DNA of 64,000 nt from Aquibium pacificus (GCF_040839445.1 NZ_JBDPGJ010000001.1:806001-870000), one strand, 5' to 3'; counted from the stretch's first letter, positions 1-9,760 are shown. Notes: a model not told the origin generated them from the sequence alone. Translations and numbers: made by a program.

Positions 1-252
1 GCGCTTTGCGCGGAGGCGGGCATCGGGAACGCCGAGATCGTTCCTGTCGAGGTCGTCACGGAATTCCCGGATTTCGAGGCGTTCTGGCATCCGTTCACGC
101 TGGGAGCAGGTCCGGCGCCCGGTTACTGCATGAGCCTGCAGGAGGACCGGCGCGAGATGCTGAAATCACGTCTTGCACGGACGCTTGGTTCGGACGGTCC
201 CGTCCGCCTGACGGCGCGGGCCTGGGCGATGAAGGCGAAGGTCGCCGGCTAG
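1..252 (+). CDS. SAM-dependent methyltransferase, C-terminal part (cut by left edge)
   Basis: An open frame runs from the first base to a TAG at 250-252. The 83 visible residues include a stretch reading DFEAFWHPFTLGAGPAPGY about 28 residues in, followed by a helix rich in Arg/Glu and a short basic end. This pattern is typical of the C-terminal part of UbiE/class I SAM methyltransferases of alphaproteobacteria. The SAM-binding half lies outside the window, so substrate cannot be judged. It converges with pbpC, leaving only about 33 bases between the two stops. Confidence 0.7.
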   Translation, partial: ALCAEAGIGNAEIVPVEVVTEFPDFEAFWHPFTLGAGPAPGYCMSLQEDRREMLKSRLARTLGSDGPVRLTARAWAMKAKVAG

Positions 253-285
253 ACCGGTTGCGCCCGGGTGCCCGCGCCCGTCCGC

Positions 286-2355
286 CTACTCCACGAACAC
301 CCGCACGCTGTCCGCCCGTCCCGCCGCGTCGATCACCGTCAGCGTCGAGAAGCCGGCGCCGTCGGGCGTCCACGATCCGGTGCGGCGCCTTGCGGAAACC
401 GGAACCGGCCGGCCGTTGGCGAGCCAGCGGAAGGGCGCGCGGCCGCCGTTGAGTTTCAGCGCCAGCGGCATGGCGCCGTCGCCGGCAAGACCGAGGTCGA
501 CGCGGGCTCCGGCGGGGGGGAAGACGATTTCAGGTGCCGGCTCGGTCGGGGCGCCCGCCACCAGCGCCTGTTCCGGCGGGGCGAAGCGGCGCAGCGAGAA
601 GGGCAGCTCGGTGCGCGACAGCCGCACCGCGCCTGCCGGCGCGCGGGGCAGGGGCTCGATGCCGAGGCCGGATTTGGAGAACGCTTCGAAGAGGATGGGC
701 GCGGCGGCGAGATAACCGGTCAGGCCCGGCACCGAGCCGCCGTCCGGCCGGCCGACCCAGACGCCCAGCACGTGGCGCCCGTCGTAGCCGACCGACCAGG
801 CGTCGCGAAAGCCGTAGGAGGTGCCGGTCTTGTAGGCGATACCGAGGCGCGGCGCGCCCTGCGGCGGCGCGACGCCAGACAGCATGTCGGCGACCTGCCA
901 CACCGCCTGGCGCGACAGGATGGCGTCGGGCAGCGCGGCGGGTTTTTCGTCCGGAAAGGAGCGCAGCGGAGACACGCGGCCGCCGTTGGCGAGGCCGGTG
1001 TAGAGCTGGACCAGTTGTTCCAGCGTCACGCCCGCGCCGCCGAGCCCGATCGCCAGTCCCGGCGTCTCGCCGCGCGGCAGGGCCGGGACGACGCCGCCGC
1101 GCTTCAGCCGCGACACCAGCCGCACCGGACCGACCGCGTCGAGCAGCCGGATCGCCGGCACGTTGAGCGACAGCTGCAGCGCCTGGCGGATCGTCACGTC
1201 GCCCTGGTAGCCCATGTCGAAGTTCTTCGGCCGGTAGCCGGAAAAATTCGCCGGGCGGTCCTCGATCATCGTCTCCTGCATGACTACCCCGTCCTCGACC
1301 GCCAGCCCGTAGATGAAGGGCTTGAGGGTCGAGCCCGGCGAGCGCTCGGCGCGCGCCATGTCGATCCAGCCGGCGCGGCGCGGCTCGAAATAGTCGGCCG
1401 AGCCGACCTTGGCGAGCACCTCGCCGGTCTGCGAGTCCGCCAGCACCATGGCGACGGAGACCTTTGGGCCGATGCGCGCGGCGGCAGCGCTGGCCACCTT
1501 TTCCAGCGCCTCCTGGACGCCGCGATCGATCGTCACCTGGCGGCGCGTCGCGGCGGGGTCGCGGCGCAGCGCGGCGTCGGCGACATGCGCGGCGAGGCCG
1601 GGGAGGGGACGGCGGACGCCCGAGACCGCCTCCGCCGAGGCGCGCTCCACTTCGCTTTCGATGATCACGCCGGCCACGGCCATCCGCGCCAGCACGCGGT
1701 CGCGCGCCGCCTTCGCGGACTGCCGGTGCCTGTCGGGCCGGCGGGCTTCCGGCGATTGGGGGAGGGCGACGAGCAGCGCCGCCTCGTGCAGCGACAGCCG
1801 GTTGGGCTCCTTGCCGAACCAGGCGAGGCTCGCCGCGCGCACTCCTTCTAGATTGCCGCCATAGGGGGCGAGCGTCAGGTAGCGTTGCAGGATCTCCTCC
1901 TTGGAGAGGCGCCGCTCGATCTGCAACGCGCGCGCCGCCTGCCGCAGCTTGGCGCCCAGGCTGCGCTCCTCGCGCGGCTCGATCAGGCGTGCCAGCTGCA
2001 TGGTGATGGTGGAACCGCCAGACACGATCCGGCCGTTGGCCGCGAACTGCGACGCCGCGCGCAGCACGGCCACCGGATCGACCCCATGATGGCTCCAGAA
2101 GCGTTGGTCCTCGTAGGCGACCAGCATTTTCTGGAATTGCGGATCGAGCGCCTTCAGGTCGGCCGGAAGACGCCAGCGGCCATCACCGGTCGTATAGGCG
2201 CGCAGGAGGGCGCCGTCGCGGTCGACGACTTCGGTGGAGATGTCGGCGGCCTGGTCGAGCGGGGGAGGGTAGGCGCGGTCGAGGCGGTCGAGGGTGAAGA
2301 GGGAGGCAGCGGCGGTTAGCACGATGGCCGACAAGGCAGCGGCGATACGAGGCAC
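286..2355 (-). CDS. pbpC: Penicillin-binding protein 1C (bifunctional glycosyltransferase/transpeptidase)
   Basis: Class A penicillin-binding protein of the 1C type, polymerising and cross-linking peptidoglycan at the outer face of the inner membrane. From a GTG at 2355 it is 689 aa: one N-terminal membrane helix, glycosyltransferase motifs EDQRFWSHHG (about residue 80) and GGSTITMQLAR, transpeptidase motifs SPGSTLK (about 338), SLN and KTG (about 508), and a C-terminal PBP1C-specific beta domain (about 600-689). It follows the alpha-2-macroglobulin gene on the same strand, the arrangement known for yfhM-pbpC in E. coli. The open frame extends upstream to a GTG at 2568, but those extra 71 codons run through a palindromic intergenic element (family B), so the start is uncertain; no strong Shine-Dalgarno sequence is visible before 2355. 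Confidence 0.93.
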   Translation of the reverse strand: MPRIAAALSAIVLTAAASLFTLDRLDRAYPPPLDQAADISTEVVDRDGALLRAYTTGDGRWRLPADLKALDPQFQKMLVAYEDQRFWSHHGVDPVAVLRAASQFAANGRIVSGGSTITMQLARLIEPREERSLGAKLRQAARALQIERRLSKEEILQRYLTLAPYGGNLEGVRAASLAWFGKEPNRLSLHEAALLVALPQSPEARRPDRHRQSAKAARDRVLARMAVAGVIIESEVERASAEAVSGVRRPLPGLAAHVADAALRRDPAATRRQVTIDRGVQEALEKVASAAAARIGPKVSVAMVLADSQTGEVLAKVGSADYFEPRRAGWIDMARAERSPGSTLKPFIYGLAVEDGVVMQETMIEDRPANFSGYRPKNFDMGYQGDVTIRQALQLSLNVPAIRLLDAVGPVRLVSRLKRGGVVPALPRGETPGLAIGLGGAGVTLEQLVQLYTGLANGGRVSPLRSFPDEKPAALPDAILSRQAVWQVADMLSGVAPPQGAPRLGIAYKTGTSYGFRDAWSVGYDGRHVLGVWVGRPDGGSVPGLTGYLAAAPILFEAFSKSGLGIEPLPRAPAGAVRLSRTELPFSLRRFAPPEQALVAGAPTEPAPEIVFPPAGARVDLGLAGDGAMPLALKLNGGRAPFRWLANGRPVPVSARRRTGSWTPDGAGFSTLTVIDAAGRADSVRVFVE

Positions 2356-2386
2356 GAGTCGCCGGATCTTGGGATGCGTGACGATC

Positions 2387-2547
2387 TCACCCCCACCCCA
2401 GCCGGGGCGAGTTGCTTGCCTCGCCCGTCCTTCGGACCCTCTCAAGGGGGAGGGGGATCCGGTCTGTGTCGTTTCAACGCCCGCGGAAATCCCGGCATGC
2501 GCAGGGTCCGAATCCCCCCCCGCCCTCAGAGGAGGGGTCAGTGGGGG
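2387..2547. repeat. Head-to-head pair of family B palindromic elements
   Basis: The left arm (about 2387-2463) reads CCCCCACCCC, then CTCAAGGGGGAGGGGGATCC. The right arm (about 2508-2547) is a diverged copy in the opposite orientation. The same sequence family, also as an inverted pair, recurs at 60870-61008. The pair lies between the alpha-2-macroglobulin stop and the likely pbpC start. It is probably a non-coding intergenic mosaic element, although the pbpC frame stays open through it. Confidence 0.6.
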
Positions 2548-2584
2548 TTCCGAGCTCGACTCGCTCACGGGTTCGACGCGGGGC

Positions 2585-5500
2585 CTATTCGCCCCGCACC
2601 TCCATCAGCCCCGTCGCCGTGCGGGCCGAAAGCTCCGGCCGGTACATGTCTTCCACGCTCGCGGCGGGGTGCATGTAGACGCCGGGCGTCACGGCGCGCA
2701 CGACATAGGCAAGCGAGATGTCGCGGGCGTCGCCTTGCTCCCGGTTGAAGGCCGCGATGAAGCGGTCGTCGCGGAACTCGGTGTGCACGGCGCTGGTCTC
2801 GCCGAGCCATTCGAAGTTCGCCAGTGCCGCGCTGTCGACCAGACGCGGATTGTCGATCTCGAAACCGGCCGGAAGCAGATCGGAAACGAGGATGCGCGAG
2901 GGCCAGGCGTTGGCCTCGTTCACCTTCAGCACCACGACGTAGCGCTCGTTCTGCCTGGCCTGCGTGACGTTCGCCTGCTGGCCGTCGAGCGTGTAGTAGG
3001 TCCGCTCGATCGAGAAGCCCTGGCCGCCCGCCGGCAGCGGCTGTTCGGGGGCCGCGACCGTGGTGACGATCGCGTCGACCGGCTCGACGCCTCGGTTGAC
3101 GACCGTGAGGGGGTTTGCCGCCACCTCCGAACCATCCATCCGCTTCGTGAATGCTCCCTGGTGGGGCGTTCCTGCGACTTCCAGGCTGATGTCGTCGCTC
3201 GACTGCTGCACCGCGCGGGCGGCGAGCAGCATCCAGGCCTCGTCCTGCGTGCTGAGGTAGCGCGTCTGGCGGCGCACGTCGGCGACGTACTGAACCATGC
3301 TCGGGATCAGCGCCGGCTCGGGCCGGCTTTCGGCCGCCAGTGCCAGCATGGCCGCCCCGTCGCGCAGCTTCGAACCGTAGTCGCTGCGCGCCGTGTAACC
3401 GCCGGCGGTCTGCTGCGCGAGCCGGTAGGCCGACGCGAACGTGGTCTCGGCACGCACGGGATCGCCGTAGAGCGCCAGGCTCGCGGCGAGCTGGGCGCGC
3501 GACAGGGGGCTCGCGAACTGGTCGAGCTGCGTGTCGGAATAATAGCGCAGGTCGCCCGCCGAGGCCTTCCTGTTGCGCGACAGAACGTAGAGCGCATAGG
3601 CGATCTCGTTGCCGTTGCTCTCGATGTTGACGTCGTAGGCGAGAGAGTTCTGGAGGTTGAGCAAGGCCTGCGACATCGCCTGCTCCGGCACCTCGTAATC
3701 GAGTTCGCGCGCCCTGGTCAGGAAGTCGGTGACGTAGGAATCGAGCCACAGATCGCCCGAGCCGGGACCCCAGAGGCCGAAGCTGCCGGAGGACGACTGG
3801 TAAGCGAGCACGCGCTCGATGGCGCCCTGCACGCGCTGACGCAGGTCGGGGTCGTCCTCCAAGCCGGAGGTCTTCGACAGTTCGCTGACGTAGAGCAGCG
3901 GCAGCGCGCGGCTGGTCGTCTGCTCGGCGCAGCCATAGGGATAGCGGTCGAGCGACATCAGGAGCGCCGGCACGTCGAAGGCGGTCATGCGCGACACGTT
4001 GACCGCGACCGACGCGCCTTGCGGGATCGACGACGCGAGCAGTTCGCCGTCGATCCTCAGGCTGCCGCCGTTGGCCGCCAGCGTCACCGTCTGGCGCGTC
4101 GTCACCGGCATCACGCCGGGGCGCACCGGCAGGGTCTGGGTGCGGTTCACCGTCAGCCCGGAGGCGTGGGTGAGCGCGATGGTGATCTCGCCGGTGCCGG
4201 GTGTATCCGCGGTCAGCGGGATCGAGATTTCTGTCTTTCCGCCCGCGGGCAGGCTGACCGTTTTCGGTACGCCACCGTCGGTCGGCAGCAGCGCGCCGCC
4301 GGTCGCCACCGCCAGCCGGTAGTCGCCGGCCGGACCGTCGGTGTTGGCGATCTCAAGAAGCAGCCGCGCCTGGTCGCTCGGCGCCATGAAGCGCGGCAGG
4401 CTCGCGGTGACGACGATCGGATCGCGCACGATCACGTCCTTCGAGGCGCTTCCGGTGCCGTCCTTCGACCACGCGACCGCCATGACGCGGACCGTGCCGT
4501 TGAACTGCGGGATATCGAAGGAGACGCTGGCGCGGCCTTCGTCGTCCACCTTCAGGATGCCGGAGAAGAAGGCGACGAGCTTCTCGGTCGGCGGGTTGCC
4601 CTGCGGGGCCATCGCCCCGCCGTCGCCGCCTGTTCTCAGCCGTCCGAAGGCGCCCTGCGAACCGTCGATCAGGCGGCCATAGAGGTCGCGCATCTCGAGG
4701 CCGAGCTGGCGCTGGCCGAAATACCAGGCCGTAGGGTCGGGGGCCTCGTAGCGGGTGAGGTTCAGGATGCCGACGTCGACCGCAGCGACCGTGACGTAGG
4801 CTTCCGCGCCGGGCTGCAAGCCGCCGACGGAGACGGGCAGGACCAGCGGCTGGCGCGGCTCGGTCTTCTCCGGCGCCTCGATCGAGACGGAGAGCTTGCG
4901 CGCGCCGGGGTCGACCTTCAGCCACTTGAGCCCGATGGCGCGCATCGGCAGACGCGATTCCTGCGCCTCGCCGGGGCGGAACAGCGTCGCCATCACATAG
5001 GCGCCGGGGCCGAGTTCCGCGGTTACCGGGATGTCGATGGTCGTGCCGCCCTCCGGCACGGTGGCCGTGATGGTAGACAGGAGGCTCTCGGCCCCGATCG
5101 TTACCAGCGCCTCGCCGGCAAAGCGCGGCGAGATCTTCAGCTTCGCGGTCTCGCCGACCGCATAGGAATCCTTGTCGAGCGCGACCTCCAGCCCGTCGGG
5201 CGTCTCGGTCGAGCTCGCCTCGACATACCAGCCCGCCTCGAATTCGACGCTGGTCGCCGGTCCGTTCGGATCGTCGGTCTCGATCTCCATGCGGTAGCGG
5301 CCCCAGCCGACCGGCACCGAGATCATCGGTTCGGCGGTCGTGGATGCGTCGACCGTGCCGTCCTCGACCAGCGTGGTCGAGGTGATCGGCTCGTAGTCCC
5401 AGCTGTTGCCGTTGCGGTACCATTGATAGTGCCGCTCGAGCCTGATCAGCGACCAGCGGACGTCCTTTATGTCGACGCGATCGCCGGCCGGATCGACCGC

Positions 5501-8050
5501 GATGACGCGGAAGTTGGCGGTACCACCTTCCGGTACCGACCCGCCCTCGAATTCGGGCTTCAGGCCGAGCATGTCGCTTTCGGGCGTGATCTCGATATCG
5601 ATGGACCGCTCGACGGCGCGGCCGCCGGCTTCCACCAGCCGCACGGATGCTTCGGCCATCAGGAACTGGGTGGTGGAGGGCACCGCGTCTACCGCGACCT
5701 CGAATTCCGCCTTTCCGTCCGCGCCGGTCTGCGGCAGGCCGTCCAGGGTCGTTCGCGTGTCCTCGACGTCCTCCTCGTCCTCCAGCCCGAAATAGTAGCC
5801 CGGGAACTTCTCCCATTCGCGGGTGCGCGAGACGGTGAGCTGGCCTTCGAGGGAAAGGCCTTCGGCCGGCGCGCCGTAGAGGTAGCGGCCGTCGACGGTC
5901 AGTGTCGCCGGCTCGCCGACGGCCACCTCGTCCTTGTCGCTAGTCAGGTCGAACTCGATCCTGTCCGGCACGAAGTCCTCGACCAGGAAGGTCCTTTCCG
6001 CGATCGCGGCGGCCTTGGGATCGGCGTGGATGCGCAGGCTCCAGGTGCCGCGCATGGCGTTGGCCGCCAGGTCGAGATCGACCGCGTGGCCGCCGAGCTC
6101 GGCGCCGGAGGAGACTACGCGGTGATCCTCCACGCCGTCGGGGCGCTGGAAGATGAAGGTCAGCGGCAAGTCGTCGACGGCATCCGCTTCCGTGTCGCGG
6201 TTGAGTGCGGCGGCGTGAACGGTCTCGCCGGCGCGGTAGATGCCGCGTTCGGTCCAGGCGTATACGTCGAGCGGGCCGGGCGAGGCGCGGCCCTCTACGC
6301 CGCGGTCCGACAGGTCGAAGCCGGAGCGGGTCATGTCGAGGAAGACGAAATCGTCGCCGCCGCCGCTCGCCATAATGACGGCGGGCGCGAGACCGCTGTC
6401 GCCGCGCATCAGGCCGGCGTCGAAGACGGCGCGGCCGTCGGCATCGGTGGTTGCGGTGCCCAGGACCTCGTTGTTGCGGGCGACGAGCCTCAGGTCGAGG
6501 CCGGGTTTGGGCTTCGCGGTGTCCAGCGAGCGGGCAAAGACGGACAAGCCGTCATTGCCGGCGAAGGTGACGAGCCCGATGTCGGAGATAACGAACCACT
6601 GCGTGGCCCGGGTGTCCCAGCTGTCGCGGCGGTCACCCTGCGGCATGGCGGTCATGACGTAGACGCCGGGTTTGCGCTCGGGGATCGCTTCGTCGACCGG
6701 GAAGGCGGTGACCACCTCCTCGTTGAGTTCGGAGCTGATGTCGAGCGTGCCTTCGAAGACCGGCTCGCCGAGTTCGTCGGCGATCGTGCCGATCTCGTAG
6801 GCGTCGAGCTGGCGCAGGAATTGCGACTGGGTGAGCAGGCGCGACAGCGAGCGGTCGCCGACCCGGTAGAGTGCGATGTCGGCCTTGTCGGTGTTGACCG
6901 AAACGACCGGGATGCCGCGGCGGGCGCTATTGGGCAGCACAAAATTGTCGCCGGTGAAGCGCAGCGAGGGAGAGCGGTCGCGGATGTAGATGTCGAGCGC
7001 GACGGGTTCGCCGATCACCTCGCCGATGGCGGCGGGAAGTCCCTGGCGGATGACGATGCGGTAGCGACCGCCATGCTCCAGGCCTTCCACGCAGAGCTCG
7101 CGCTCGCCCTTTTCAACGGCGGTGGTGGGGGCGTTGTCGACGGTGACGAACTGGGCGTAGTCGACGCCGCTCTTGGCCAGTTCCTCGGAGAACTGGACGC
7201 AGACGCGCGGGCTGGCATTGTCTGAATCGACCGTGTGCTCGATGACGCGGAAGCCCCACTGCCGCTTCAGGTCGGCGTAGCGCTCCTGCACCTCCATCGA
7301 GGAGACGAGTTCCAGGCTGCGCTCGTAGGCGGTGATGGCCGGACGATGCATGCGGCGCTTTTCGAGCGCCTCGGCCAGCGCGTTCAGAGCGTCGGCACGT
7401 TCGTTGGCGGTGCGCGAGAGCCGGTAGCCGTTGATCGCCGCGCCGGTGCCGGCGCGCTGGAAATAGTAGCTGCTCTCCCCGCCGCCGGGCACGACGGCGT
7501 TCGCCGCCTCGGCGAGACCGGTCCACAGCGCAGTTTCGTCCGGCAGGATCGTCAGCGCATTGGTGTAGTTCAGCATCGCCGCGCGCGGGTCGTTGCCCGC
7601 CATGGCGTTCTCGGCCGCATCGACGAGGGACACCAGTCCCGCGCCGCCGGCTGAGGCCTTGCTCAGCATATCCAGCCGCCAGGGCCGGGCATCGTCCAAC
7701 ACGTAGGACGGGATGAAGGTGAGTTCCGAAGGGGCGCCGATGTCCGGTTCGCTGTTCAGATCCACCACCTTGCCGGCCACGGCACCGGGGAAGGTATTCA
7801 GCGTGTTGAAATCGGACTTGAGGAAGCACCATTGCGCCCGCGTGTTGTAGGTGAAGGCGCGGCAGGACGGGTCGCCGAGGCAGGCCGCCTTGCACTGGTC
7901 GAGCGACATGTTCTGCTCGGTCCTGAGATCGAAGCCGAAATAGTCGCTGTCCTGCGTGGTCACGATCTGGCGCGCCTGCTGGGCAAGGGTGCCCGTGGCC
8001 GTGCCGAGCAGGGCGGCAATGATGATGGCGATGACACGGTATGCGCGCAT
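2585..8050 (-). CDS. Alpha-2-macroglobulin family protein with N-terminal PAN domain
   Basis: Large exported bacterial alpha-2-macroglobulin (1821 aa), thought to trap foreign proteases in the periplasm. The ATG at 8050 is preceded by a clear GGAGG and begins a signal peptide ending near TGTLAQQ. Residues about 28-85 form a Cys-rich PAN/apple-type module, followed by MG domains, bait-region sequence and a TED domain with the thioester motif CAEQ near residue 1373, so the thioester form is intact. The downstream partner is pbpC, fitting the model in which PBP1C repairs peptidoglycan while the macroglobulin blocks proteases. An in-frame extension to 8200 lacks a good ribosome-binding site and was not used. 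The long open frames on the opposite strand here are codon-bias shadows. Confidence 0.94.
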   Translation of the reverse strand: MRAYRVIAIIIAALLGTATGTLAQQARQIVTTQDSDYFGFDLRTEQNMSLDQCKAACLGDPSCRAFTYNTRAQWCFLKSDFNTLNTFPGAVAGKVVDLNSEPDIGAPSELTFIPSYVLDDARPWRLDMLSKASAGGAGLVSLVDAAENAMAGNDPRAAMLNYTNALTILPDETALWTGLAEAANAVVPGGGESSYYFQRAGTGAAINGYRLSRTANERADALNALAEALEKRRMHRPAITAYERSLELVSSMEVQERYADLKRQWGFRVIEHTVDSDNASPRVCVQFSEELAKSGVDYAQFVTVDNAPTTAVEKGERELCVEGLEHGGRYRIVIRQGLPAAIGEVIGEPVALDIYIRDRSPSLRFTGDNFVLPNSARRGIPVVSVNTDKADIALYRVGDRSLSRLLTQSQFLRQLDAYEIGTIADELGEPVFEGTLDISSELNEEVVTAFPVDEAIPERKPGVYVMTAMPQGDRRDSWDTRATQWFVISDIGLVTFAGNDGLSVFARSLDTAKPKPGLDLRLVARNNEVLGTATTDADGRAVFDAGLMRGDSGLAPAVIMASGGGDDFVFLDMTRSGFDLSDRGVEGRASPGPLDVYAWTERGIYRAGETVHAAALNRDTEADAVDDLPLTFIFQRPDGVEDHRVVSSGAELGGHAVDLDLAANAMRGTWSLRIHADPKAAAIAERTFLVEDFVPDRIEFDLTSDKDEVAVGEPATLTVDGRYLYGAPAEGLSLEGQLTVSRTREWEKFPGYYFGLEDEEDVEDTRTTLDGLPQTGADGKAEFEVAVDAVPSTTQFLMAEASVRLVEAGGRAVERSIDIEITPESDMLGLKPEFEGGSVPEGGTANFRVIAVDPAGDRVDIKDVRWSLIRLERHYQWYRNGNSWDYEPITSTTLVEDGTVDASTTAEPMISVPVGWGRYRMEIETDDPNGPATSVEFEAGWYVEASSTETPDGLEVALDKDSYAVGETAKLKISPRFAGEALVTIGAESLLSTITATVPEGGTTIDIPVTAELGPGAYVMATLFRPGEAQESRLPMRAIGLKWLKVDPGARKLSVSIEAPEKTEPRQPLVLPVSVGGLQPGAEAYVTVAAVDVGILNLTRYEAPDPTAWYFGQRQLGLEMRDLYGRLIDGSQGAFGRLRTGGDGGAMAPQGNPPTEKLVAFFSGILKVDDEGRASVSFDIPQFNGTVRVMAVAWSKDGTGSASKDVIVRDPIVVTASLPRFMAPSDQARLLLEIANTDGPAGDYRLAVATGGALLPTDGGVPKTVSLPAGGKTEISIPLTADTPGTGEITIALTHASGLTVNRTQTLPVRPGVMPVTTRQTVTLAANGGSLRIDGELLASSIPQGASVAVNVSRMTAFDVPALLMSLDRYPYGCAEQTTSRALPLLYVSELSKTSGLEDDPDLRQRVQGAIERVLAYQSSSGSFGLWGPGSGDLWLDSYVTDFLTRARELDYEVPEQAMSQALLNLQNSLAYDVNIESNGNEIAYALYVLSRNRKASAGDLRYYSDTQLDQFASPLSRAQLAASLALYGDPVRAETTFASAYRLAQQTAGGYTARSDYGSKLRDGAAMLALAAESRPEPALIPSMVQYVADVRRQTRYLSTQDEAWMLLAARAVQQSSDDISLEVAGTPHQGAFTKRMDGSEVAANPLTVVNRGVEPVDAIVTTVAAPEQPLPAGGQGFSIERTYYTLDGQQANVTQARQNERYVVVLKVNEANAWPSRILVSDLLPAGFEIDNPRLVDSAALANFEWLGETSAVHTEFRDDRFIAAFNREQGDARDISLAYVVRAVTPGVYMHPAASVEDMYRPELSARTATGLMEVRGE

Positions 8051-8228
8051 GAAATAGTTCCTCCGGAGGCACCTTGCCGTAGCAAAGGCCTGTTTCAGGA
8101 CTGTGGCGTCCTGTGCCTGCCCGCGTGACACTACACGGTTCGGGTCGCGTATGCTGCCGATGCCACGAAAGCCGATTGCGGCATCTGCGCCGAACCTCAC
8201 CCAGGGGCAGGCAAGCGCGAGATTGCGC

Positions 8229-8816
8229 CTAAAATGCGGAGAGTTTGGCCTCGACCTTCTTCAGGTAAGCGGCGCGCGAGGCTGGCGTCGACTGGTCCAT
8301 GCGGTAGTGCGCCAGGAACAAGGTCCTGCAGCGCCAGCCGCAAAGCGCCCGGATGCCGCGCAGGACGGTCCGGCGGCCGGGATGCCCCACGACATGCGAC
8401 CACCAGCGCGGAGCGCCGCAGGTCGTCACCACGGCGATCTTACGGATATGGGTCAGCAGCGGCCGGATCTTGCCGCCGTTCTTGTCAAGTTCGAAGACGA
8501 CGTCGAGCGCCCAGACCCGGTCGAGCCAGCCCTTGAGCATCGCGGGAAGCCCGTACCACCAAGTCGGATAGACGAAGACGATCGCCTCTGCCCAGCCGAG
8601 CGCCTCGATGTGGGGTCCGAGCGCGGGATCGGTCGGGGCGTGATCGTTGTAGCTGCGGCGTTCCTCGCAGCCCATGACCGGATCGAACTTTTCGGCGTAA
8701 AGGTCGATCAGCCGCGTGTCGTGACCGGCATCTTTCAACACCTGGAGGGCGGTGTCCCGCAGCGCCGCGCAGAAGCTTTCCGGTACCGGATGGCAGTGGA
8801 CGACGAGCACGCGCAT
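8229..8816 (-). CDS. NAD(P)H-dependent oxidoreductase, flavodoxin-like fold
   Basis: A 195-aa protein of the NAD(P)H dehydrogenase (quinone)/modulator-of-drug-activity family, expected to bind FMN or FAD and reduce quinones in the cytoplasm. It begins RVLVVHCHPVPESF, the usual first beta strand and phosphate-binding loop, and carries VFVYPTWWYGLPAMLKGWLD, the conserved WYGxPxxLKGWxDR flavin-site motif. Its ATG overlaps the stop of the upstream paralogue by one base (TGATG), so the two are translationally coupled. The true acceptor is unknown. Confidence 0.85.
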   Translation of the reverse strand: MRVLVVHCHPVPESFCAALRDTALQVLKDAGHDTRLIDLYAEKFDPVMGCEERRSYNDHAPTDPALGPHIEALGWAEAIVFVYPTWWYGLPAMLKGWLDRVWALDVVFELDKNGGKIRPLLTHIRKIAVVTTCGAPRWWSHVVGHPGRRTVLRGIRALCGWRCRTLFLAHYRMDQSTPASRAAYLKKVEAKLSAF

Positions 8817-9397
8817 CAGAAGGCGTCCATCGCCCTTCCGACCTTTTCCATGAAGCGCCCGCGGCTCAGGTCGGTCGAGCGGTTCATGTCGTAGTGCGCG
8901 AGGTACTTCACCGGCGCGCCGGGCCTCACGGTCACGCGCAGCAGGCGCTGCACCAGCTTGCGCGGCGGATCGCCCATCAGCCAGGCGCGCAGCCGGTCGC
9001 CGCCATAGGTGGTGACAGCCGCGACTTTGGAAATGTTGTGCAGCGAAGGCTGCGCCTTGCCGTCCACCATGGCAAAGGAAACGCCGGGCAGGAAGACGCG
9101 GTCGAAATAGCCCTTCAGGATCGCGGGGTAGCCGAAGTTCCAGACCGGGTAGCACATGACCAGCGCATTGGCGGACCGCAACCGTTCAACGTGCGGCCGC
9201 ACGTGCGCAACGTTGCGGTCGAGGTCATGGTAGTCGAGCCGCTCCTGCCGCGACAGGCGCGGGTCGAAATCCTCGGCATAGAGGTCGCAGTCGTCGACCT
9301 CGTGCCCCTTCGCCGACAGGCGATCGACGATAAGCCGATGCAGCGCGGCGTTGAAGCTCGTTTCCACCGGGTGGGCATGGAGGAGCAGGATTCTCAT
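8816..9397 (-). CDS. NAD(P)H-dependent oxidoreductase, flavodoxin-like fold
   Basis: A 193-aa paralogue of the downstream gene, with the same flavodoxin-type start (RILLLHAHPVETSFNAALH) and the motif VMCYPVWNFGYPAILKGYFD, where WNFGYPAILKG replaces the commoner WWYGLPAMLKG. The pair is probably a tandem duplication and may act as a heterodimer or on different quinones; that is inference. The ATG at 9397 was chosen because the first beta strand begins there; upstream codons of the longer frame have no family resemblance. Transcription probably starts in the repeat-bearing spacer upstream. Confidence 0.84.
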   Translation of the reverse strand: MRILLLHAHPVETSFNAALHRLIVDRLSAKGHEVDDCDLYAEDFDPRLSRQERLDYHDLDRNVAHVRPHVERLRSANALVMCYPVWNFGYPAILKGYFDRVFLPGVSFAMVDGKAQPSLHNISKVAAVTTYGGDRLRAWLMGDPPRKLVQRLLRVTVRPGAPVKYLAHYDMNRSTDLSRGRFMEKVGRAMDAF

Positions 9398-9760
9398 GCT
9401 TGTCCGCCGTGTAGCGGACCCTCGGAGCAAGCCCCCCCGGCTTCACGAGGAATGCACCGCCTCACCGCCTCGCTTCGCAAGCCACCTCTCCCCCTGCCCG
9501 GGGGAGAGGATAGGCGCCGGGCCGCTCTCGCTCTTTCGTCGTCGTACTCGCGGGAAGCCTGAGCTGCGAATCCTCTCCCCCGGGTAGGGGGAGAAGTGGA
9601 TCGGGCGAAGCCCGAGACGGTGAGGGGGTGCTTTTCCGCGACTGAGAGGAGCGGGTACGGGATGCGGGAATGCGTTGAGACGGGTCCGCGGGGTTCGCAG
9701 GGGATCGGTCCGCCGTGCGTCGAAGCAGGAGAATGGAAGCGCGGCCGACGGTACATCCCG
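9398..9760. other. Intergenic spacer with two palindromic elements
   Basis: A 363-bp stretch between the flavodoxin-fold reductase start and the FAD-oxidoreductase stop. It has no convincing gene. About a third is taken by two family A palindromic elements in opposite orientation (listed separately). The promoter of the reductase pair should lie in its left part, but no clear -35/-10 pair was recognised. Confidence 0.6.
9453..9634. repeat. Head-to-head pair of family A palindromic elements
   Basis: Copy A1 (about 9453-9511) carries CTCGCTTCGCAAGCC then CTCTCCCCCTGCCCGGGGGA. Copy A2 (about 9571-9634) is the same sequence reversed and complemented, with CCCGGGTAGGGGGAGA and GTGAGGGGGTGCTTTT. 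Each copy contains two small hairpins, and the whole pair could fold into a large cruciform. An equivalent pair lies at 12505-12690. Confidence 0.75.

Noticed and set aside
2294..7225. 1643-codon open frame opposite the macroglobulin gene
   Set aside because: It is the antisense shadow of a GC-biased gene; composition (Arg/Gly/Ala/Asp-rich) has no domain, and the minus-strand protein has clear signal peptide, PAN and thioester motifs.
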